Source: Bacillota bacterium
Lineage (GTDB): Bacteria > Bacillota > Sulfobacillia > JAJZYS01 > JAJYTV01
Length of the DNA stretch: 16,930 bases
Reading direction: 5' to 3'
Assembly (NCBI GenBank): GCA_021806845.1
Contig: JAKAPV010000030.1
Location: forward strand, 1-16,930
Positions 9,464 to 14,781 of the stretch are shown one piece after another (the stretch's first letter is position 1; every line of letters starts with the position of its first letter). The position numbers and the translations under genes were made by a program. The notes below the pieces were generated by a model. That model searched no databases and was not told the origin of the DNA. It saw only the letters and a program-made list of their open reading frames with translations.

Positions 9464-10330
9464 TTGGCGACGAAACGCCATTTGGGGAGGCTGCTCGCGC
9501 TGCACACGCTACAGGTGATCATCCTGGCCGTCATCCAAGGGGTGACGGAGCTCTTTCCGATCAGTTCGGTCGGTCACAACGTCATCATCCCGAAGCTGCT
9601 CCAGTGGCACCTCAACCAGTCCGGCCCGGCCTTCCTTCCCTTCGTCGTCGTCCTGCACCTCGGCACCGCGCTGGCACTGCTCATCTTCTTCTGGCAGGAC
9701 TGGATCGACGTCGTGCGGGGCATATTCGGCCGCGGCGAAAACGTGGAAGAGAACCGCCACCTCTTCGATCTGCTGCTCGTCGGCACGCTGCCGGCCGTGT
9801 TCATCGGCTTCTTCTTCGAGCAGGCGCTCAAGTCGCTGTTCGCGTCGCTCGCACTGGCGTCGATCATGCTGATCATCAACGGCATCGGCCTCGTGGTCGG
9901 CGAGCGCCTGCGCAGCGAGCGCGGCAAGACGCTCGCGGACATCGGCTGGAAGGAAGCGCTGGTCGTCGGCATCGCCGAGGCGATGGCCCTGATCCCCGGC
10001 ATCTCCCGCTCGGGCGCCAGCATGGTCGCGGGCATGGCGTACGGGCTGAAGACCTCCGAGGCCGCCCGCTACGCCTTCCTCCTCGGCTTCCCCGTCATCC
10101 TCGGCGCGGGCGTGCTCGAGGTGCCGAAGCTCACGGCCGCCTCGATCGCGCCCGGCACCGTGCCGCTCGCGATTGTCGGCGGCATCGTCGCCGCCGTCGT
10201 GGCCTACTTCTCCGTCGCCTTCCTGACGCGCTACTTCCGCCACAAGGAAGGCGACGCACTGCGCCCCTTCGCGTACTACTGCTGGGCCCTCGGCATCCTG
10301 GGCGTGCTCGGAGCCGCGCTGCACTTCTAA
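9464..10330 (+). CDS. uppP: Undecaprenyl-diphosphate phosphatase UppP (BacA family)
   Basis: UppP is an integral membrane phosphatase that recycles undecaprenyl pyrophosphate to the monophosphate lipid carrier for cell-wall synthesis. It gives intrinsic bacitracin tolerance. Both family signature regions are visible: QGVTELFPISSVGH near the N-terminus, with the catalytic-type Glu, and PGISRSGASMVAG with the conserved Arg. VVLHLGTALALL and a C-terminal LGFPVILGAG segment are also present. Several hydrophobic helices run through the length. The coordinates begin at a TTG that has no ribosome binding site. GGGGAGG at 9484-9490 and alignment to the usual family N-terminus instead point to an in-frame CTG at 9500 (277 residues) as the real start. 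A hairpin terminator follows the stop. Confidence 0.93.
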   Translation: MATKRHLGRLLALHTLQVIILAVIQGVTELFPISSVGHNVIIPKLLQWHLNQSGPAFLPFVVVLHLGTALALLIFFWQDWIDVVRGIFGRGENVEENRHLFDLLLVGTLPAVFIGFFFEQALKSLFASLALASIMLIINGIGLVVGERLRSERGKTLADIGWKEALVVGIAEAMALIPGISRSGASMVAGMAYGLKTSEAARYAFLLGFPVILGAGVLEVPKLTAASIAPGTVPLAIVGGIVAAVVAYFSVAFLTRYFRHKEGDALRPFAYYCWALGILGVLGAALHF

Positions 10331-10358
10331 AGGCCCGGCGTTTCCGCCGCAGCCCAAG

Positions 10359-10383
10359 GCCGCTCCTCCGGGGCGGCTTCTTC
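10359..10383 (+). terminator. Intrinsic terminator after uppP
   Basis: An 8-bp stem (GCCGCTCC / GGGGCGGC, one T-G wobble) with a 3-nt loop is followed by TTCTTC. It lies 29 bases after the uppP stop and before the adenylyltransferase gene. The U-tract is short, so the terminator may be leaky. Confidence 0.65.
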
Positions 10384-10471
10384 GCGCCCGCGGACAGGTC
10401 GGACTCAGCGCGGGATGAAACCCTTCGGACAATCGCCCGTCCCATCTCACATCCTCCGGGAGGTCGTCAGC

Positions 10472-11338
10472 ATGCGGCAGGAGCGGGACGTCTACGAAGC
10501 CATCCTTTCCTTCGCGGCGCAGGAGGAGCGTGTGCGGGCGGTGATCCTCAACGGTTCGCGCGCGAATCCGGATGCACCGCGGGACATCTTCCAGGACTAC
10601 GACATCCTCTTCGCCGTCTCGGACATGGATGCACTCCTCTTGGATCGCGGCTGGATCGAGCGCTTCGGCGAGCGGATCATCATGCAGACGCCGGACGAGA
10701 TTGACCCAAGCGATCCGCCGCGCGAGACTTTCGCCTTTCTCATGCTGTTCACGGACGGCGTGCGCATCGACCTGGCCCTGCACCCACAAGACAAGATCGC
10801 TTCCATGCCGCTCGACCGGCACCACCGGGTGCTGCTCGACAAGGACGGCATCGCGGGTGCGCTCACAGGGGCAGACATCGCCGACCACCGCCCTTCGCCG
10901 CCGACGGCGTCCGAGTACGCTGCCTGCTGCAACGAGTTCTGGTGGGTCTCCACGTACGTCGCGAAGGGGCTCTGGCGCGGTGAACTCCCCTACGCGAAAA
11001 CGATGTGCGAGGGACCGGTGCGCGACATGCTGTACCGCATGGTGGTCTGGTGGATCGGCGTGCAATCGGACTTCGCCGCGGACCCGGGGAAGTTCGGGAA
11101 GTGCTTCGAGCGGCATCTCCCGCCGGATCTGTGGCAGGGGTATCTCCAGACCTACTCCGGTCCGGGGCCCGATGACATGTGGAAGGCGCTCCACGTCATG
11201 GGCAGCCTCTTTCGGGGGGTTGCGGCCGACGTCGGCAGGGCGCTCGGCTACCCGTACCCAGAGCAGGACGATGCGCGCGTCACTGCCTATCTGCAGCGCG
11301 TACAGAAACTGCCCAAGGACGCCGCCGACATCTACTGA
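10472..11338 (+). CDS. ANT(6)-family aminoglycoside (streptomycin) 6-adenylyltransferase
   Basis: This cytosolic nucleotidyltransferase would be expected to transfer AMP from ATP to streptomycin. The protein is 288 residues, close to AadK and ANT(6)-Ia. Strong family blocks include MRQERDVYEAIL at the start, LNGSRANPD followed by DIFQDYDILF (nucleotidyltransferase GSR and Asp42/Asp44), DGVRIDLAL (Asp100), CCNEFWWVSTYVAKGLWR, YAKTMCEGPVRDML, GKFGKCFERHL and the terminal LPKDAADIY. The start is the ATG at 10472, with GGGAGG 8 nt upstream; the frame extends upstream to 10415 without a ribosome binding site. The gene stands alone between uppP and a hydrolase with no mobile element nearby, so an intrinsic chromosomal gene (like aadK) is more likely than a recent acquisition. 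The family is secure; actual resistance is inferred. Confidence 0.92.
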   Translation: MRQERDVYEAILSFAAQEERVRAVILNGSRANPDAPRDIFQDYDILFAVSDMDALLLDRGWIERFGERIIMQTPDEIDPSDPPRETFAFLMLFTDGVRIDLALHPQDKIASMPLDRHHRVLLDKDGIAGALTGADIADHRPSPPTASEYAACCNEFWWVSTYVAKGLWRGELPYAKTMCEGPVRDMLYRMVVWWIGVQSDFAADPGKFGKCFERHLPPDLWQGYLQTYSGPGPDDMWKALHVMGSLFRGVAADVGRALGYPYPEQDDARVTAYLQRVQKLPKDAADIY

Positions 11339-11400
11339 ACTCTTCTCCGCCAATTGCTGCGCCCGCTCGCCGAAGGAACGCTGGTCCGTCGACGAATCGC

Positions 11401-11427
11401 CTTTGCGTTTGTCGCTTTGCGTTTGTC
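11401..11427 (+). repeat. Two-copy tandem repeat, 13 bp, period 14
   Basis: CTTTGCGTTTGTC occurs at 11401-11413 and again at 11415-11427. The pair sits in the 167-bp gap between the adenylyltransferase and the hydrolase. It may be a slippage product or a tandem binding site. The rest of this gap shows no clear promoter or terminator. Confidence 0.6.
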
Positions 11428-11505
11428 TCTAGGGTCACATGGTAGCAGGATAGTGGGCTTCTTCAGGGAACAGGGCCACTGAACTGTAGACTGCTCCCAG
11501 ACGGA

Positions 11506-12498
11506 ATGATGTCGATGAAGCTCCGTAACCTGGCTCTGACCAGGGGCCTGCTTCTTGCTAGCGCGCTGACCATCCTTGCTGGTTGCACCACCGTGCAGCA
11601 GCTCAGTCTACAACCTGCAGGCGCACCCGACAGCAAAGCCAATGGGACACCGATCTCCCTCGTGCCGGTCAAGGTGCCTGCTTCGGCTGAGAAGTACCTG
11701 CCCCTCGGCGAGCGCATCTTCAGTCTCACCTATTGGAGCCGCGGCCTGCGTTGCCAGGGCTACCTCGACGTTCCGGCCGGGCAGACAGCCCTCCCCTTGC
11801 TAGTCGAGCTGCACGGCGGAGGCGTCTGGGCGAATCCTGGCCACTACTACGGCTTTCCGGTGATCACGCCATCCGTGGCAGCCGAATTCGCACAACCGAG
11901 CTTGATCGTCTTCTCTCCGAACTACGGCGGGTACGGACCCAGCCAGGGAACGATCGGCGACTCCCACGCCGACTTCATCGACACCATGAATGGCCTGACC
12001 GCCCTGACGCACATCTCAGGGCTGCGCATACGGCAGCACGACACCTTCCTGGCTGGCGCCTCCCTCGGCGGAATGGTGGCTCTGCTCATGGCAGACCAGG
12101 ACAAGGAGGTGCGCGGCCTTGAACTCATCAGCCCTTGGCCGGGGGCGAAGCAGGCGATGGCATGGCTTGGCACCCAGTCGAGCGCGTCGCTCAGCTACAC
12201 TGACCTTTACTCCCTCGCCAACGTCGGACGCCTGTGCGGGCCAAGCCTCTCGTCGGCGTGGTGCGCGGCGAACTCCGTTCCGTACAGTCAGGTGAAGGTG
12301 CCTGTGCTGCTGCTCGGAGGGACCCACGACACTACCATCCCGCCTGACATGCTCAAAGCCATGTATGCCGCACTGAAGCAGTTCGACCCCCGGGTCCAGC
12401 TGAATTTCGTGTCAGGCGGACACGTACCCGAGACGAAGGCGGCGTGGGACATCGAACGGGAGTGGTTCAAGACCCACGGTTTGCGCAGCTTCCAATAA
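11506..12498 (+). CDS. Putative lipoprotein alpha/beta hydrolase (esterase/peptidase-like)
   Basis: The 330-residue protein has a lipoprotein signal: basic MKLRNLALTR, a hydrophobic run, then the lipobox LAGC with Cys27. It would therefore be anchored to the outer face of the membrane. The rest is an alpha/beta hydrolase fold. It has an oxyanion HGGG at 103-106, nucleophile Ser186 in GASLGG, a probable Asp275 in GGTHDTTIPP, and His306 in SGGHVPE. This triad spacing fits the prolyl-oligopeptidase/dienelactone hydrolase superfamily. I cannot assign a substrate. The ribosome binding site is weak (GACGGA), and ATGs at 11506, 11509 and 11515 are all possible starts. Neighbours do not suggest a pathway. 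A shared terminator region lies about 260 bp downstream. Confidence 0.8.
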   Translation: MMSMKLRNLALTRGLLLASALTILAGCTTVQQLSLQPAGAPDSKANGTPISLVPVKVPASAEKYLPLGERIFSLTYWSRGLRCQGYLDVPAGQTALPLLVELHGGGVWANPGHYYGFPVITPSVAAEFAQPSLIVFSPNYGGYGPSQGTIGDSHADFIDTMNGLTALTHISGLRIRQHDTFLAGASLGGMVALLMADQDKEVRGLELISPWPGAKQAMAWLGTQSSASLSYTDLYSLANVGRLCGPSLSSAWCAANSVPYSQVKVPVLLLGGTHDTTIPPDMLKAMYAALKQFDPRVQLNFVSGGHVPETKAAWDIEREWFKTHGLRSFQ

Positions 12499-12758
12499 GC
12501 GCGACGGGGTTGCCTTCCGCTCGTCCACCAATCCGACCGCACCTCAGCCGCAACAGCAAACATTTGCGATGGCGCTCGCGGCCCACTCAAACGGGCGACC
12601 CCTCACATCGGAGACGTGGCTTGGGAGGCGCGTGCCCCTCAGTCCGATGAAAGCCTGAGCACTCCCATCGGCGTTCGCTGATCCCTCTGCGGCACTCTTT
12701 CAGGTGTCCGCAAATCCCGCCGCAAACCTGCGAAAGGAGCGCGTCCCGCCAATGACAA
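12499..12758. other. Intergenic stretch between convergent units, no gene seen
   Basis: About 260 bp separates the hydrolase stop from the bidirectional hairpin. Open frames here are short and lack ribosome binding sites. No tRNA or recognisable RNA fold was found. A GCAAACC...GAAAGG string near 12722-12736 superficially recalls a c-di-GMP aptamer but lacks the rest of the consensus. Confidence 0.5.
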
Positions 12759-12787
12759 GGAGGGCGCCCGCAGTGCGGACGCCCTCC
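12759..12787. terminator. Bidirectional hairpin terminator between convergent genes
   Basis: An 8-bp perfect stem (GGAGGGCG / CGCCCTCC) is extended by an inner CCGC/GCGG pairing with a 3-nt loop. It lies 10 bp beyond the stop of the minus-strand peptide gene. On the plus strand it is followed by a pyrimidine-rich CTCTTGCCTTTT, on the minus strand by TTGTCATT. It probably ends the riboswitch operon and may also stop read-through from the hydrolase. Confidence 0.65.
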
Positions 12788-12797
12788 CTCTTGCCTT

Positions 12798-12953
12798 TTA
12801 GAACCGCGGCCGGCCGTAGTTCACGCCGGTCGTGCCGACGTGGGAACTGCCAGGAGATGTCGTCGTCCAGGGGGAAGCGGCACTCGCCGCTATCGGCCCG
12901 AGCAGCGTCGCGAAGAGCGCCAGCGTCGCCGCCATCAGGATCGCCTTCTTCAT
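12798..12953 (-). CDS. Small exported peptide (51 aa), possible signalling pro-peptide
   Basis: The 51-codon gene starts at ATG 12953 with GGAGGG 7 nt upstream. That ribosome binding site lies directly after the stop of the TPR-like gene, leaving a 13-bp gap, so the two genes are clearly co-transcribed. The product has a textbook Sec signal: MKK, a hydrophobic core (ILMAATLALFATLLG), then an Ala-rich ASA-type cleavage site near residues 23-26. The mature part is only about 25 residues, rich in Ser, Thr and Gly, and ends in GRPRF. It has no Cys, so it is not a lipoprotein or disulfide bacteriocin. I do not recognise a family. Position and architecture resemble Phr pro-peptides downstream of Rap genes, but a small secreted structural peptide is also possible. 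Confidence 0.72.
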   Translation of the reverse strand: MKKAILMAATLALFATLLGPIAASAASPWTTTSPGSSHVGTTGVNYGRPRF

Positions 12954-12966
12954 CACTGTTCCCTCC

Positions 12967-14262
12967 TCATGCCGCGTGCAGCGCACGCAGCCTTTCCACG
13001 ACTTCCGGGTCCAGGAGCGTACCGGACTGACGCTGCATCTGCTGCAGCACGTCAGCGTAGGGCTGGTGCGCGATGCCCGCTGCGTACTCACGCAGCACGC
13101 GGAAGACGCGCGCCTCCACCGGGGCCGAGGCCGGGCGCTCGTCCGCGAGCGCGAGCACCTGACCGGCGCGCGCGTCGAGCGCCCCGAAGGCCGCCGCCTG
13201 CTCCAGAAGGGCCACGTTGGCCTGCGGATGCAGGACCGATCCGACCGCGCGCGCATAGCCGGCGACCTCCGACAACGGTGCGAGGCAAAAGAGCGCCTTG
13301 CGTGCCACGCCGAGGTCCACGAGACGCTCGAGCACCTCCACAGCGCGCAGCGTGGTGCGCGTCAGTTCCTGCACGACCGCGATCGGGGCGCGCGCCGCAG
13401 TCGCCGCCGTGTTCCCTTCGGAGATGCGACCGTTTGCGAAGAGGACGTCGACGCCGTTGGAGACGAGCTTGTCGAAGGTCTCGGGCTGTCCGCTCGCGCG
13501 GGCCACCTGTCCCCCGAGGACCAGGAGTCGCCCGAGCTCCAGCCCGTCCAGCACCGATGGAGACTCGAGAAGATGCGCCACCGCGATGTCAAGCCAACTG
13601 CCGGCCTCGAGGCCGTCGCCCCTGGCGAGTTCGACGCGCGACAGCTCGGATGCGCAGAGCAAGAGATCCGGTGTCTCGCCGACTTCGTGGAACGCCGCGT
13701 AGCATTCGCGCAGGAGGCGCGCTCCGCGGTCCGCGTTGCCGAGCTGCAGCTCGGCCATCGCTTCCGTCTGCCTGATCACGATGCGGTTGTAGTCGTCGCC
13801 GTCGGCAAGCTCCCCCGCGAGGGTGGCGAGGTGCGCAGCGCGCTCCGCGTCTCCCTGTTCGAGCGCGAGACCCGCCAGCAGGTGCAGAAACTCCCCCTGG
13901 CGCGCGCGGTCCGCCGTCTCGTCGAACTCCCGCAGCCATGCGTCGCCGTGGCGCTCCGCGTCCGGGAAGACCCCGAGCAGCGAGAGGGCCATCTGCAGGT
14001 TGATCGCGGCGTTCAACCGCGACTCGTCCCCCCGCGGCATCTGTTCCGCGAGATGCTCCGCCAGAACCGCATGCTGGTATCCCGCGAACCGGTCCCCGAC
14101 CGCAATGGACGCAGCGCAGAGCCCGCCAAGGCTCCGCACGGCTCCCTCGAGCGCGCCTGCCCGCCGCGCGTCCGCGTACGCGAGGCGCCACTCCTGACGG
14201 GCGGCCTCATGCAGTCCTCGGTCGAACAGCGTGCTGGCCGTCTTGTGGCGGCCTTCCCACAC
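12967..14262 (-). CDS. TPR-like helical-repeat protein with degenerate HD-GYP-like C-terminus
   Basis: I start this 431-residue protein at a GTG (14262-14260), because GGAGGT lies 8 nt upstream. The frame continues to an ATG at 14361, but that part overlaps the riboswitch and reads as non-protein-like. Residues about 10-300 are Ala/Leu/Glu-rich helical repeats of TPR type (for example LHLLAGLALEQGDAERAAHLATLAGEL and MAELQLGNADRGARLL). No signal peptide, membrane helix or N-terminal HTH is seen, so it is cytosolic. Residues about 300-428 fit the order of an HD-GYP domain: HP at 345-346, then a region where HHExxDGxGYP would be but reads LADERPASAP, then ARVFRVL, QPY, and GTLLDPEVVERL. The His/Asp metal ligands are missing, so it is probably non-catalytic. 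It is preceded by a c-di-GMP riboswitch and followed by an exported-peptide gene. The HD-GYP link is by eye. Confidence 0.82.
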   Translation of the reverse strand: MWEGRHKTASTLFDRGLHEAARQEWRLAYADARRAGALEGAVRSLGGLCAASIAVGDRFAGYQHAVLAEHLAEQMPRGDESRLNAAINLQMALSLLGVFPDAERHGDAWLREFDETADRARQGEFLHLLAGLALEQGDAERAAHLATLAGELADGDDYNRIVIRQTEAMAELQLGNADRGARLLRECYAAFHEVGETPDLLLCASELSRVELARGDGLEAGSWLDIAVAHLLESPSVLDGLELGRLLVLGGQVARASGQPETFDKLVSNGVDVLFANGRISEGNTAATAARAPIAVVQELTRTTLRAVEVLERLVDLGVARKALFCLAPLSEVAGYARAVGSVLHPQANVALLEQAAAFGALDARAGQVLALADERPASAPVEARVFRVLREYAAGIAHQPYADVLQQMQRQSGTLLDPEVVERLRALHAA

Positions 14263-14300
14263 CAGTCCCCACCTCCAAGGACACCGCAAACCGCTCCAGC

Positions 14301-14342
14301 AAAAAAGAAGATTGCCGCCGGCAGCCTGGCGATCATGGCGGC
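14301..14342 (-). terminator. Riboswitch-linked intrinsic terminator (expression platform)
   Basis: On the minus strand GCCGCC (14342-14337) can pair with GGCGGC (14319-14314), followed by the U-rich run AATCTTCTTTTTT (14313-14301). The upstream arm is also the 3' arm of a hairpin inside the aptamer (GCGG/CCGC near 14337-14350). Aptamer folding and terminator formation should therefore exclude each other. This predicts that ligand binding favours transcription (ON switch), by inference. Confidence 0.6.
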
Positions 14343-14404
14343 TTGGCCGCTGTAGACCCATGGCTTTGCGTCACCGGCTTTCGCCGGTTTTGCCGTTTGC
14401 AGTG
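14314..14404 (-). ncRNA. Cyclic di-GMP-I (GEMM) riboswitch aptamer
   Basis: The minus-strand leader contains the conserved core in order: GGCAAAACC, a CCGG-CGAAAG-CCGG stem with GNRA-type loop, GACGCAAAGCC (identical to the class consensus), then GGGTCTA. A GCGG/CCGC hairpin follows, then CATGATC (tetraloop-receptor side) and GCCAGGCTGCCG, matching the 3' consensus. The G before CAAA and the A in GCAAAGCC, which correspond to the ligand-contacting G20 and A47 of the Vibrio Vc2 aptamer, are retained. This favours c-di-GMP over the cGAMP variant. It starts just after the predicted transcription start and lies about 50 nt before the GTG of the TPR-like gene. Confidence 0.9.
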
Positions 14405-14418
14405 ACGAATCTGGTTGG

Positions 14419-14447
14419 AGTATGTCAGATTGCCAAAATGTGCGCAA
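14419..14447 (-). promoter_or_regulatory. Sigma-A type promoter of the riboswitch operon
   Basis: TTGCGC (14447-14442) and CATACT (14424-14419) are separated by exactly 17 bp on the minus strand. This predicts a transcription start near 14412, a few bases before the aptamer begins. The fit of promoter, aptamer, terminator and gene in order strengthens each call. Confidence 0.65.
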
Positions 14448-14689
14448 GTATTTTCTTCTGATCGCCGAGGGACTCCCCCTAATCTCAGAGTCCGGCTTTT
14501 CACTCCCTGGCGTGGCTACCCGCTCCGAAAGAGCACTTGTGCCTCCCCTGCGCCCCTACATGCAAGGTGCGCTAACCAGAGGCGTCAACGTGCGTTAGGT
14601 GCGCGTGGTTCGGGAAGTATGCCTATTCGAAATACGTATCTGTCGCACTTGCAGTCGCAGAAGGGACTCCTTTGGGGACGTTGCTGCGC
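14448..14689. other. Intergenic stretch, no gene seen
   Basis: About 240 bp upstream of the riboswitch promoter and beyond the terminator of the next minus-strand gene. It is lower in GC than the coding regions. Plus-strand open frames here have no ribosome binding site or recognisable protein features. I found no RNA fold or repeat worth naming. Confidence 0.5.
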
Positions 14690-14740
14690 AGTGAAAGAAA
14701 GGTGCGTAGGATTGGGCTGTCTGGGCCCCTCCTACGCACC
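14690..14740 (-). terminator. Strong intrinsic terminator of the peptidoglycan-binding/propeller gene
   Basis: A perfect 11-bp stem (GGTGCGTAGGA / TCCTACGCACC) carries an inner GGGC/GCCC pairing. On the minus strand it is followed by TTTCTTTC. It lies 42 bases beyond the gene's stop codon. The plus-strand side is followed by ACCCCTTTTG, so weak activity in the other direction is possible. Confidence 0.8.
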
Positions 14741-14781
14741 ACCCCTTTTGACCGGCAGCTTCTGGTCATTGGGTCCGATCG

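Noticed and set aside
9509..11353. Long minus-strand open frame (614 codons) opposite uppP and the adenylyltransferase
   Set aside because: Spans two well-supported genes and the terminator between them; Asp/Glu/Arg/His-rich shadow composition.
12713..12750. GCAAACC...GAAAGG string resembling a second c-di-GMP aptamer
   Set aside because: It lacks the GACGCAAAGCC segment and the 3' receptor half, and no gene follows on that strand.
12832..14355. Plus-strand open frame (507 codons) opposite the TPR-like gene
   Set aside because: The minus-strand gene has promoter, riboswitch, ribosome binding site and coherent helical repeats; the plus frame has none of these.
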